Shown here: positions 27,872 to 38,600 of the stretch, piece by piece
Layout of the letters: every line of letters starts with the position of its first letter
How positions within the stretch are numbered: position 1 is the first letter of the stretch
Assembly (NCBI GenBank): GCA_000818945.1
Contig: KN805433.1
Span: 1 to 64,000 of the forward strand
DNA from: Schizochytrium sp. CCTCC M209059
Lineage: Eukaryota; Sar; Bigyra; Thraustochytrida; Thraustochytriidae
DNA: 64,000 bases
Direction: 5' to 3'
Made by a program: the position numbers and the translations under genes
Notes under the pieces: model-generated
Databases searched by the model: none
Told to the model about the DNA's origin: nothing
The model's input: only the letters and a program-made list of their open reading frames with translations

Positions 27872-28344
27872 GCTTGAGGCTCGGGCATCATGTTGGCTTG
27901 CTCTCTCTATGTGTTACTTGCTTCACTCAGCCCCGAACAAGTCAGTCGCGGATTTCATGCTTTGCACGTCGTGAACGTCAAAGGACTAGGTAGCTACGAG
28001 GTGAATTGCAAACTCGTTTGCGTTGACCGCAAACTCGTTCGCTCGCTCGCCTAGGTATATGTTATTACTCGAAGGAGCGGTTGGAGATGCACTTCTTACT
28101 TCACCTCATTCTGTGGATGGAGGGCATTTCTTCTAATATAGAAACTTTTCGCGCCGTTGTTTGATCTCATTACTATTCCAATATATTTTGCCCGGTTCAT
28201 TATACCAGGTCAGTCTGCCCCATCGTGAACGTTGCATCCTTATATCTTGTCAATGTGGCGGCAGTGTGGATCCAATACAGTCTTTTCCCCTTCCATCCCT
28301 TCGTCTTTGCGCCGCCAAGTATTAGTCTTGGCGAGAAATCGAAA
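27872..28344. other. Convergent intergenic region
   Basis: 3' flanks of the TM/Pro-Thr gene (+) and the kinase gene (-). It is more AT-rich than its surroundings, with no gene seen. Confidence 0.5.
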
Positions 28345-31300
28345 TCAAGTTGCTGCTTCGTCAGCACCCTTCTTGCTTGCCTGCTCATTCGTCTTTGTTC
28401 CTCCTCCGGTTGCTGCCGTTGCCGTCGATGCTGCTGCTGCTGCAGCCGCTGCTGCTGCTGCTGCCTTCGTCTTTTGCGCCTGCTCCTTGGCTACATGAAC
28501 CTTTTGCATGGCTTGCTCCATTGTGGCAGCAAAGGAGTCCGACATGTCAAATCGTACATTACCCGCGCGTCGCTCGAGCTCGTTCATGGGGATCGTACGA
28601 CGCGCATGGCGTCGTAATTGCTGCGAAACAAAATCATGGTCCTCAATGAGAAGTTCCAAGGTTCGCCTGGGAATGCGGGAAACGACCGTGTTGCGCCGCG
28701 TGCAAACCGCCGACACATTGTACTTGGCCCCCGTTAGAATTTGCTCCAGGCCAGTCGTATCGCCAGGTGTCAAGTACTGGCGTTTCGCCAAACACCCCGG
28801 CGGGCGATCTGGGGCCAAAAAACCCTCCATGCGAGTGACAGCCCAACCGGCCTTTGAAAGCTTGCGCTGCTCGGCAGTCTCGGCAACTTCATCTTCGGTA
28901 TCCACTTTACGCTCGTAGCGCTCCAAGAGGGCGTACTTGCCTTCGCACAGTTCAAGACCCCCGCGGTGCACCATATAGATCGCTTCAATGTCCTCACCGG
29001 CACGGAAAAGGAGGTCCCCAGGCTGCAGGATGAGCCGTGTCACGCCCCCGAGTTCGGCATGCTCGTTTGGTGAAGAGTGCTTCTCGGACGCGAACTTGCG
29101 AATCTCGTCCTTAAGAACCTCCTCTGACGCCTTGGGAATCCCAGCCCCGGTCTGCTTGTCGCGATCAATAAACTGATTGAGCGGCGCAAAGCTGTCATCT
29201 TCCTCTACATCGCGCTCAATCATCCCCATCGTTGCGCTGATGCCCTGTCGCACGCGGCGTTTCTCAAGTTCTTCCTTGCGTTTGTACTCATGTGCACGGG
29301 TTCGTCGCGCGCGTTTGTCCTCCTTGGCCAACTTAAGGAGATTTCGCACCCAACGATGCTGACGAAGTCGCATCGCCAGAAAGACGGCCTTTCCAAAAGT
29401 CGTCGAACCGTCTCCGACGAGAGCAAAAAAGTCCTCGCGCGGCAGAGCGAGAACCTCTGCGTCGCTCACGCACCGTACCGTTGTAGCATGCACTGGAACG
29501 TTTTCCATCAGAGATTGTTCGCCGAAATGGTCGCCAGGTCCAAGCTGGGCCAGGCTCAGAATCTTACCAGACTCCGAAGTGTACTCGATCGAGACCGATC
29601 CCGTGTCTACAATGTAAAAATGCGTAGGGGCCTCGCCCTTTTTGAAAATGACGTCGCCCGCACGCAGTTTTCGCCGTTCCATGCGTCCCACGGACTCTCC
29701 AAACTCTTCAAAGGCCGCCACGTGCTGGCTCATTATGTCGTCTGATATGGTCTCGTACTGCACTTGATTATCCCGCAATTCGGGTACGCCAAAGGGTGGC
29801 GCAGGAGGACCGCGCCAGCTCCGATACCAACTCAAAGGGTTAACCCAATCGAGCGCATAAGATGCTGCGCGGCCGGTGGCGTGCAGCGCCCGTCTTGCCT
29901 GGGTCCCTTGCGCTCCATCATCCGAATTGCGAGCTTTCGATGCACCAGTGCTCTTGGTGTTGTTGTCTCTATCGCTGTCGCTGTCTCTGTCTCTGTCGCT
30001 GTCGCTGTCGCTGTCGTCGTCATCGTCATCATCATCGCTGTCGTTTTCTCTGCCGCTGTCAACATCGCCATCGCCATCAGACGCGCCGTCTTGCTCGTTT
30101 GGCGGTCCTGGTCGCACGGCACCAGCAACAGCGCATTCGGGAAGGTCCTCGCGGAGAAGAAGAGGAAGGAGTTGCGGCTCGCTCACACCACGCTCAATAT
30201 CGGCAATTTGGGACTGCCAGAATTCCTTGCGCGCCTGAATCAGATTCTCCAGATAAAAGCGAAAGACAGGCTCCTCACGCCGCATACGCGTCAACTCGTC
30301 CATTGGAATACCTACGACCGTCACAGGCGTAATACACTTGGCCGTGCTATACCGCGTGCCGCCACCTCCTGTGGCTGCAGAGGTCCCGATGAGATCTCCA
30401 GGACCGCGTTCCGCTAGCTTGACGGCCATATCCTCGGCGCCGCGCGCGCGGCTCGAGGGGGCACTCGTGTTGCTGCCCACAAACCCCTCGCGAATCAAGT
30501 ACATGTAATCTGCGCGCTCTCCTTGATGAAAGAGGACTTGACCCGGGGAAAGATACTTGACCACCAGGCCTCGCGGTCGCAGATACTCGACGAGGCCATG
30601 CAAACGCTTGGCCTGCTGCTTCATGGCGACCCGGAATATGACCTCGTTCAATGCAGGCGAGCCCGCAAGGGCGCCGAGAAACATGTCTTTCGGGACAAAG
30701 AGCACCTCGGAAGGTTTTGTACACCGCACGGTGGCACTGCGTCGCTTCTGACCTTGGACAAGGGCCGCCTCACCAAAGATCGAGCCTGGTTCCAAGTACG
30801 CGTACGAGTAGTGGTCCTGCGCGGGACCGCCCTTCTCGTCCGTCTTGCCAGTCGCGGCTTCCTCGCCGCCCTCGCCCTCTGGCGATGTTCTTTCACTGGG
30901 TTCTGGTGATGGAACAAGAGGCAAGGTCCGGCGACTCGCCTCGGCAATAGCCGCTTCGTCATCATCTTCTTCCTTATATTCGAGACGGGCCTTGCCATTC
31001 AAGAGAACGTAAAAGCCCTGAGGGATGGAGCCTTGTCGAAACACACACTCGCCAGCCTTGAAGGAGCGCGTCACACAGTCGAGCTTGCGAAGGTATGCCT
31101 TGAACTCGTCGAAATTGATGCCGTCCTCTGGGTCGGTATTTTTCGGTTTTTCATCACCGTGACGAACATGGTATGAAACGACAACCTCGTCCTCCGCCTC
31201 GTCACCCGTCACGCGCAAGAGGCGCTCCACGGCATTGGGACATAGCAGACCGCGCTCTGTGAGCTCAAACATGTTAAAAGCGTCTGAAAAGAGTCGCTCC

Positions 31301-33270
31301 GAAGTAATGTCGTTCTCATGCTGCCCGGAGGATAACTTTTCGTACACAGCGCGGCCCTGAACGCCCACGGCCATGAGCAAAACGCGCGCAAAGGCCTCGC
31401 CAGTGCGCTGCGAAGAAAAGGGTTTGAGACGACCGTCAGCATCGGCCTCGAGACGACGATCCACTTCGGTGTCGCGCACCACGCGATAGCCCTGCTGGGT
31501 CCAGCTCGTCGGCAGTGTTTCGTCCAAGTCGGGTTCGTCCGCGCCAGATTCTTGCTGACTCGATTTCCTTCGTTTTTTGCGACGCAAAAGAAATGGGTGC
31601 TCCAGCACGTCCCGCGAAGTGAAGCGTGTCTCTGGGTTCGGGTCAAGAAGCCCACGAATAAGGTCCTTGGCGTCGTCGGAGAGGCGCAAGATATCGCCGT
31701 GGATATCAAAACGGAATTTGCCTTTGAGAATGGCGCGCGCCATGTCGCGCTCATTGCCCCGGCCCTGTGGGTCAAAGGGATGGCAGCCGAGCAGCATAAT
31801 GTACAAGACGATGCCCAGCGCCCACATGTCGCAGGCGCGTGGATCGGAGCGGACGACATCACGATCGACATCGCTGAGATTGCGACCATCCTTTCCGACA
31901 ACACTGGCCACCTGCTCGGGGGACCAGTACGCGAGCGTGCCAACGCGCGAGCCCTTGTCCCCGCGGACCATGGAGAGCTGGCCGGCAACCTCGCTAATTT
32001 TCGCTGCCATACCAAAGTCGATGATGCGGCACTCGTCGACTGACTTTTTCGAGGCAAAGACCAGGTTCTCGGGCTTGATGTCCAAATGCACGTAGCCGCA
32101 CTTGTGAATATGCTCCAAGGCTGAGGCCACATGCGCCATGAGCGTGCTTGCCGAATCCTCCACAAACGGACCATTCGTGATGAGGTGGTCCAGAATCTCG
32201 CCGCCCTCGCACAGCTCCGTCACTACATAGTACTTTCCGCAGCAGTACATGACGTCAATCAGGTGAATAATGTTGTCATGACCGCGAACGCGCCGAAGCA
32301 CCTCGATTTCTTCCAAGAGCGCCTCGGCAGACATGGCCGTGTGAGGTACGACCTTCATGGCGACCTTTCGGCCAGTGGATCGATCAAGTGCGCGCACGAC
32401 GCGACCATATGCCCCCTTGCCGATGACCTGCATCTGGTTGCGGTGCTTGCGGGCTTGGCCGTTGCCGCCAGTTGGTTTGCCTTGGCGTTTCTTGCTTTTG
32501 GTCGCAGCCTTTTGCAGCTTTGGGCTACTCCCCGGAGCTGAAGTGCTGGGTTGCACGTCTTCTATCCTCTGGCCATTCTCGTCATACTTGCCGCCTGCGA
32601 CGTCCTCAAAAGGTGGCATGTCCTCGGTGTCGTCCTCGTCGATCAACATGGCTGGCTCTGCGCTTGGTAGCTCGTCCGTGTCGGCATTGGCGGGCGCGGT
32701 TTCGAGGTCAGCCTCGTCAAAGGCGTAGCGGAGCATCAGGGCCGCGGGCGTGATTTGCTCGCCGACAGAGAACGCCTCAATCGTCACAGCTGCGCCTGCG
32801 CTCCCGCTTGTACTAAAGCGCCGGCTCACCTCTACTTGGGGAACGGAAAGGTATGCGCGTGACGCAATTTGATCCTTGCCATCTTGCGAGACAAGGTACA
32901 GGGATCCCATGGCCGCGCCTGCGGACGCGATGAGAAGACCGAACGATATGGTCCTTGCCGTGATGATAGGCACATTTCGCGCGTCAAATGACTGCGAGCG
33001 ATGCGGCCCGTGCCGATTAAAGCCATCCTTGGGGCCCTGGGCGTCAGGACGCGCCGCGCCGCCGCTATTGCCGCTATTTCCGCTCGAGCCGCCGCTGGCA
33101 GAGCCACCGCCGTGGGGTCGGTTTGGCTCGGAACTGCACAGTCCCCGCGCGGCGGCGGCACGCGCCAGGCCAAAGCCGCCGCGCCGCGATGGAGAAATGA
33201 AATCGCGCAGATCTGGTCTGGTCAATCTTCTGCTAGGCCGGCCTATCTTCGGGCGACTTCCTTCCCTCAT
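28345..33270 (-). CDS. Membrane-anchored Ser/Thr kinase with EF-hand-like region and four cyclic-nucleotide-binding domains
   Basis: 1641 residues from the ATG at complement 33268-33270 (the frame extends upstream only to a TTG). The N-terminus is Arg/Ser/Ala-rich (GLARAAAARGLCSS), like a mitochondrial presequence, followed by a TM helix at ~104-126. Kinase domain ~280-545: GKGAYGRV, AMKVV lysine ~304, HLDIKPEN ~395-402 (Leu replaces the usual Arg), DFG ~418, then an insert before the APE-like SPEQ. The closest type is the CaMK/CDPK group. Residues ~680-725 resemble an EF-hand pair; the second loop is DPEDGINFDEF. Four CNB domains follow at ~737-863, 908-987, 1200-1287 and 1413-1543 (for example FGEQSL in the third), separated by acidic runs, and a poly-Ala tail. 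Likely a Ca2+/cyclic-nucleotide-controlled kinase; ligand binding is not certain for each CNB. Intronless. Confidence 0.85.
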   Translation of the reverse strand: MREGSRPKIGRPSRRLTRPDLRDFISPSRRGGFGLARAAAARGLCSSEPNRPHGGGSASGGSSGNSGNSGGAARPDAQGPKDGFNRHGPHRSQSFDARNVPIITARTISFGLLIASAGAAMGSLYLVSQDGKDQIASRAYLSVPQVEVSRRFSTSGSAGAAVTIEAFSVGEQITPAALMLRYAFDEADLETAPANADTDELPSAEPAMLIDEDDTEDMPPFEDVAGGKYDENGQRIEDVQPSTSAPGSSPKLQKAATKSKKRQGKPTGGNGQARKHRNQMQVIGKGAYGRVVRALDRSTGRKVAMKVVPHTAMSAEALLEEIEVLRRVRGHDNIIHLIDVMYCCGKYYVVTELCEGGEILDHLITNGPFVEDSASTLMAHVASALEHIHKCGYVHLDIKPENLVFASKKSVDECRIIDFGMAAKISEVAGQLSMVRGDKGSRVGTLAYWSPEQVASVVGKDGRNLSDVDRDVVRSDPRACDMWALGIVLYIMLLGCHPFDPQGRGNERDMARAILKGKFRFDIHGDILRLSDDAKDLIRGLLDPNPETRFTSRDVLEHPFLLRRKKRRKSSQQESGADEPDLDETLPTSWTQQGYRVVRDTEVDRRLEADADGRLKPFSSQRTGEAFARVLLMAVGVQGRAVYEKLSSGQHENDITSERLFSDAFNMFELTERGLLCPNAVERLLRVTGDEAEDEVVVSYHVRHGDEKPKNTDPEDGINFDEFKAYLRKLDCVTRSFKAGECVFRQGSIPQGFYVLLNGKARLEYKEEDDDEAAIAEASRRTLPLVPSPEPSERTSPEGEGGEEAATGKTDEKGGPAQDHYSYAYLEPGSIFGEAALVQGQKRRSATVRCTKPSEVLFVPKDMFLGALAGSPALNEVIFRVAMKQQAKRLHGLVEYLRPRGLVVKYLSPGQVLFHQGERADYMYLIREGFVGSNTSAPSSRARGAEDMAVKLAERGPGDLIGTSAATGGGGTRYSTAKCITPVTVVGIPMDELTRMRREEPVFRFYLENLIQARKEFWQSQIADIERGVSEPQLLPLLLREDLPECAVAGAVRPGPPNEQDGASDGDGDVDSGRENDSDDDDDDDDSDSDSDRDRDSDSDRDNNTKSTGASKARNSDDGAQGTQARRALHATGRAASYALDWVNPLSWYRSWRGPPAPPFGVPELRDNQVQYETISDDIMSQHVAAFEEFGESVGRMERRKLRAGDVIFKKGEAPTHFYIVDTGSVSIEYTSESGKILSLAQLGPGDHFGEQSLMENVPVHATTVRCVSDAEVLALPREDFFALVGDGSTTFGKAVFLAMRLRQHRWVRNLLKLAKEDKRARRTRAHEYKRKEELEKRRVRQGISATMGMIERDVEEDDSFAPLNQFIDRDKQTGAGIPKASEEVLKDEIRKFASEKHSSPNEHAELGGVTRLILQPGDLLFRAGEDIEAIYMVHRGGLELCEGKYALLERYERKVDTEDEVAETAEQRKLSKAGWAVTRMEGFLAPDRPPGCLAKRQYLTPGDTTGLEQILTGAKYNVSAVCTRRNTVVSRIPRRTLELLIEDHDFVSQQLRRHARRTIPMNELERRAGNVRFDMSDSFAATMEQAMQKVHVAKEQAQKTKAAAAAAAAAAAASTATAATGGGTKTNEQASKKGADEAAT

Positions 33271-33697
33271 TCCTCTCTCTCTCTCTCTCTCTCTCTCAAG
33301 CCTAGGCCTAGGCGCAGAGGCATAGAAATGACGAGGACCCCTACGCGCTGCCGCTCGGGAAGAGGTAAAGGAGCTAGCGTCAGGAAAAGGACGAGAGGAT
33401 GCTTTTGTTGGAGAAGAGGACCTGGATGAAGGAATGGAGAAATTGTCGGATCGCCTTCTGGTTTGGGGAGACGGGAGAGATTCGGAATTGCAGGGCAATG
33501 TGTCGAGGCAGAGGCGGATTTGCAGTGCAAAGAGGCAGGTCGTCTTAAGAATTGCGCGATACAAGGATTCATAAAGCCTAACAGTAAGTGCAAGGTAAGC
33601 TAAGCTACATTGCTAATGGTAGTCTAAGGGGGTAAAAGAGGAAGAGCGGCGCACAAAATTGTTTGCTAATGTGATTCATCGGCCAGCGCGCTTGCGT
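33271..33697. other. Upstream region of the kinase gene with (CT)n tract
   Basis: Between the kinase start and the 3' end of the dehydratase gene (both on minus). An uninterrupted CT run (about 33272-33297; GA in sense) abuts the kinase ATG and so is probably in its leader. Confidence 0.6.
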
Positions 33698-34666
33698 TTA
33701 CTCGGTCGAAAGCGTCGTGGACCACTCCTGGAGCAGGTCGAGCGAAACAGATGAACCTCCGCAAACAATAATTCCAACGCGAGCGTCCTTGTCAAACGTC
33801 TGACGAAGCGCAGCCGCAATCGTGGCACCGCACGCAGGTTCGACGAGAACGCGATGCTCATCCGCAAGAAGCTTGCACGCCTCGACAGCCTCTCTGTCAG
33901 AGACGAGCTGGCTCTCGCATCCAGCGGGGTGCTCCTTGGCAAAGCGCACAGAGTCCTCCGACACGCAGAGTGCACCAAGGGTAGTAGCAATTGTGGTAAT
34001 CGCATCAATGCGTTTCGGTTCCCCGGCCTCAAGGGCCGCCGCGAAGGAGGCAGCACCATGAGTCTCGGCAGCAATCACACGCGTCTTGGACGTCCAGGGC
34101 TCCCCGAGCCTCTCGAGACCGTGCAGGACACCGGCAATGAGACCGCCGCCACCAACACTAACGGCGATGGCGTCGAGGGGGCCCTTGCCATCTCCGCCTT
34201 CAGGGTCATCGAGCTGTTCGGCGATCTCCATAATCATTGACGAGTGGCCTTCCCATAGCTTGGGGTGATCGAAAGGCGGGACGTATGCGGCCTCGGGGTC
34301 TTCGTCGCAGATTTTGCGCGCGTGCGCGTCGGCGCCATTCCAGTTGTCGCCTACGATATTCACCTCCGCGCCGACGTCCTTGATGCGCTCGACCATGAGC
34401 GCCTTTGTCGTGGACGGCACAATGATCTGTGCTTTCATGCCAAGCTGCCGAGCGCAGTACGCCGCGCTAAGGCCCGCGTTGCCGCCCGAGGAGCACACGA
34501 TGCGTTTCTTGCCCTCGTCGCGGAGGTGCTTGAGCAGGTGCGCCATGCCGCGGTGCTTGAAGGACCCGGACGGCTGCGCGCACTCCATCTTGAGCCAGAC
34601 GGAGGCGACGCCCATCTTGCGTGCCAGCGCCGGCGACTCCACCAGCGGCGTGCGAGCGGCCGCCAT
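33698..34666 (-). CDS. L-serine/threonine dehydratase (PLP fold-type II)
   Basis: 322 residues, the usual length for SDS/CHA1-type serine dehydratases, which deaminate Ser (and Thr) to pyruvate (or 2-oxobutyrate). The PLP lysine is K37 in PSGSFKHRG, the phosphate- and carboxylate-binding loop is SSGGNAG near 59-65, the Gly-rich SVGGGGLIAG near 160-170 and the terminal VCGGSSV follow. Mammalian-type SDS has a Cys before the equivalent of VCGGS. No ACT regulatory domain, so it is catabolic. No N-terminal targeting signal is evident; cytosolic location inferred. Serine racemase is an alternative but is less similar. Intronless. Confidence 0.88.
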   Translation of the reverse strand: MAAARTPLVESPALARKMGVASVWLKMECAQPSGSFKHRGMAHLLKHLRDEGKKRIVCSSGGNAGLSAAYCARQLGMKAQIIVPSTTKALMVERIKDVGAEVNIVGDNWNGADAHARKICDEDPEAAYVPPFDHPKLWEGHSSMIMEIAEQLDDPEGGDGKGPLDAIAVSVGGGGLIAGVLHGLERLGEPWTSKTRVIAAETHGAASFAAALEAGEPKRIDAITTIATTLGALCVSEDSVRFAKEHPAGCESQLVSDREAVEACKLLADEHRVLVEPACGATIAAALRQTFDKDARVGIIVCGGSSVSLDLLQEWSTTLSTE

Positions 34667-35014
34667 CCTGCCTCGTCTGCTCGCTTGCTTGCTGTCTGCG
34701 CGCGCGGTCTAACGCCGCGGGCTGCGGTCGAAGCGGTTCTGCCTCCCTGTGTCCTTGACTTTACTTTACCACTGCAGCCAACCCTTCCTTGTGCGTGCTC
34801 TCGCCGACCCGGCCGGGCGTGGGAGCAGCGCCTTCTTTCCCTTGCAGTGCGCGTGCTCGCTCGCTTGCTCGTCTGGGCCTGGCTGGCCTGGCCACCCGTC
34901 GATCGATCAATCGCTCTGTCAATCGCAATCGCGCCGTCGATCGCCGTCGCCCTGTCAGTCCATGCACGCCATGCCCACACTTCGGGGTCAACCTCTCACT
35001 CCACTATGCACGCC

Positions 35015-35063
<49 letters not shown>

Positions 35064-35601
35064 GGTCCTGGATGCCGGGGACGAAGAGTCGCGGTCCTGG
35101 CTTTGCGATGGCGTTGATGCGGGTCTGCCGGCGCCGGCCAGTGGCGACGCGGCGAGGAGCAGCTGCGCAGAGACGTGCGTACGCCCAGGATTCGTTATGC
35201 ACGGTGACACACATGCGCTGCTCCTCGCGCGGCACGGACGGATTGCTGAGTGCGCCCGATGGGCGGGCAGGCGCACTTTCTAGAAGCCCACCCCGACGGG
35301 AAGTGGCAGCAAGGGCGGGTCGGGCGAGCACGCGCCGCGCACGCACGCACGCACGCACGCATGCTTTGGTCGCGCCATTCTGCGAATGGTGCCGGCTCGC
35401 AGCCTGGATGCCTGCTGGCTGCCTGGATGCCTGGCCATTTTCGCGAAGTCACGGGGATGAGGAGATGAGGATGATGTGATGATAATGATACTTATGATGA
35501 TGATGTACGTACGTACGTATATGCAGGCCGAGGCCCAGAATAGTGAGGAACCCCGGCCTGAAGACGCTGTTGGGCCGTGACAGTTTTTTTTTTGGCGACC
35601 T
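34667..35601. other. Upstream region of the dehydratase gene
   Basis: Contains GCTT tracts at 34680-34693 and 35017-35062 (sense: AAGC), CGCA units at 35339-35359 and TACG units at 35505-35519. No gene is supported. The right part is the 3' flank of the dynein gene. Confidence 0.5.
35017..35062 (-). repeat. (GCTT)n tetranucleotide microsatellite
   Basis: About eleven perfect GCTT units (AAGC on the minus strand), about 350 bases upstream of the serine dehydratase start. Confidence 0.95.
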
Positions 35602-38600
35602 TTAGTCGTCGAGAGCACAGAGCATAGCGACGCCGCGCTTGATCCAAAAGGGTGCAGGCTGGTCGCGCACTGGCAAATTCAGGAACATGACAAAGTTGCT
35701 CGAGTGACCCGTCGTCGCGAGCACACCACGACGCTCGGAAGTCTTGTACACAGGGCACTCGTAATCATCCGTCGCAACGATCTGCGAGACCTCCGTTGGG
35801 AGCAGCTTGATGCACGGCATCGCCACAAAGAGCTCCTTGGGACGCGAGTCCACCAGTACACGCCCTTCATCTTCCCAACCAGCGCCCTGCAAGTGCAAAC
35901 CAGTAATGTAGTGGCCATCGTCGAGCCGAGCCGAGCAGTCCATGTCACGAGGAAGAACCTCATTCGTGTACTTGATAAGATCAATGGCGACCTTGTGCTT
36001 GCGAGCAAAGTTCTGACGCACACCCGTCGTGAAACCTGGAATCCAGAAGAGATAGGAAATCACAACAACCCCAGGCGTGCCGTCATCCAGCCACTTGTTG
36101 AAAAATGAAAGACGGTCCAGCAAATCATTGACCCAAGATGACAAGGGCTTCAAACTGGGATAGGCAGCGCGAGACCACATTTCCGGAACGAGCATGTTCG
36201 TCATTGAGTTGCCCATGGCCTCGAGCTCGCTGCTCATGACCACGAGACCGCGAATGGCCAACTGCACGTCCTTGAGAGACCTCTTGACGACGGCCAACAG
36301 GTTATTAAACCGCTCGAGCTCCTGGCGCAGCGTCGAGTTCATCGACTCTTCGTAAAGAACCGGAAAACGCACCGCGGCTACTTCGAGATCAAACAAATCA
36401 GGAATACGCTTCTCAATGTCGCTCGAGAGCTCATTGAGCTGCTCGGCCCATGACATGCCCTCGCCACCGCTCGTGCGCGGCTGAAGTTCGAGCGCTGCCA
36501 CCATGAGGGCGTTTGTACTGGTGATAGCCGTTGTGATCTCTGCGTTTTCATGCAAACCAAAGACCTCGGGCATCTCCGTAAACGGCAACTGGTTGATGTA
36601 CTCCAGATAGCTATCCATGTCGCCATCAGGTGGCGCATAGTAGATGCCTGATGGACTGAAGCGGTGACTGTCCTCGAGGATAGGAGGCTTGTAAAAGTCA
36701 GCCACAATCGTATCCAAACACCGTCTGTCCTTGTCGTCGGTAACACGACCACCATAGTTACAGCTGGACGTCAGGTAGTGCAACATAGCCCAAGGAATTT
36801 GCTCGTACTCGTTGAGGAAGAGATGAAGCTGATCCAGCGAGATACGCTGATCACTGGCAGAAAACTCGTATGGGATGTTCCATCCAAGTGGACCAAATTT
36901 GCATCGCTCACGCACAAGCGCGTGCAGGAAGGCGATACCAAAGCACATCTTGTGAAAGGCCTCCGGTTTGAGGCAAGAGTCAAACCAGTCACGGTCAAGG
37001 GCCGCGTATGAGCCCTTGAGGTTGGCACGTAGACCCTTGGGCGGCTCGAGGGTCATCTTGATACCGTTCTGGAGGACCGATACGGGGAATTCCTTGCACG
37101 GTAACGCCGTGAGCCACAGCCGAAAGTCTTCGTGAACCACATCCGGGTGCAAGTCTTCCACAATTTTCTCAAGCATTTCAAACCATGAAGGCATGACGTG
37201 CAGATTTTCAAGGGCCACCCAGCCTCCCTTGTCGACAGCCTCTGCAATGGAGCGTTCAGCAATAGGGCCCTGACCCTGTCCCATCGACACCGAGTACAGC
37301 TTCTGGTCCATACCAAGCTCCTCCGCCACGCGAATGAGCTCCGTCATGGCGTCGGCACCAGGCGTGAGCACAAAAAGAAGTGGCGTCGTGCACGAGGAGT
37401 CCCTGTATCCTGCACCGAGATCGAAGGGGGGCGGCTCGATGAAGCGCTGACCAATCTTGGCCATAATGAACTCCATGAGGGCTGGGACCACCTTGTCGAG
37501 CCGAATGCAGCGCAGCAGAAGGAGCTGCTGGAACTGGTCGAAGCGTTCGCTGTACTTTTCGCGAATCAATTGCAATGGGTCCTGGGCATTCGAAACGCTC
37601 TCCCAAAAAGGAAGCTCGCTTTCGACTTCCTCGTGGAAGTGCGGAAAGACACCGTTGGGAATGTCGTGCAGCGCGAGAAGGTCGGCCCAACATTTGTCCG
37701 AGAGAAAGCTGTTCTCACTGTCTGGGTTGGGCCGCGACAAGTCGACCGCAGTTGAGCCCGTGAGGAAGAAGCGCAGCTCGCCCGGATCCATCTCGTCGCG
37801 CAGCTGGAGCATCTTGATACATAGCAGAAAACTAAAGAGCAGCTTGTCCTTCTCGAAAAGACTGCGACAGACGTTGTCGTAGAGGATCTCTGCAAAGGTG
37901 TCGGTCAGCGCCTTGAGCCGATCGTTCAAGTTGCTTCCCTTGGCCGCACGATCTATGGCGAGATTGTAAAGGTTTGCATACCAATCGAGACTGAATTGAT
38001 ACATTGGATCCACACCCGCCAAATCGGCAACGCAAAAGAACAAGTTCGACGAAACCTTGGCGACAGGTACGTACCCAGCGCGCGTGTTGTTGATCTTGAT
38101 GGCCGTCTTCTCTGCAATAGCCACTTGCTTCATGATCTGGTCAGAGGTGGCCTTTGACTCGGATAGCGTGTTGATGAGGACCTCATCATCGAGAATATTA
38201 CCCTCTGCCTTGGCGAGCAGCTCGAGAATCTTGTCCTCTAGCTCCTTGAGAATGCGCTTGTTCTCGGCATCCTCCACGACAAGCTGCTCGCGCTGAGCTT
38301 CCAGCTCGGGCGTCTCACGACGCACCGTGATACCAAGCATCTGATCCTTGAGACCCTCCTCGTTGGCCACAAAATTGATCAACGTCACCTTGACGACTGT
38401 CTCGGGCGAGTAGTGAGGGTTGCGAAGTTTGGTTGTCATGTAGAAGCGGAAGCGGTCGTCGTACTCGACAATGTTGTCACCGAGCTGCATGGTCTTGGAC
38501 CCACCCTTGTTGACAATCTGCTTGGTGAGCACTGGCTCGAGAATTGGGTCCAAGTTCTCGCCAACATTCTCGAGAAGAACGGGAAGACCAAATGAAATGG

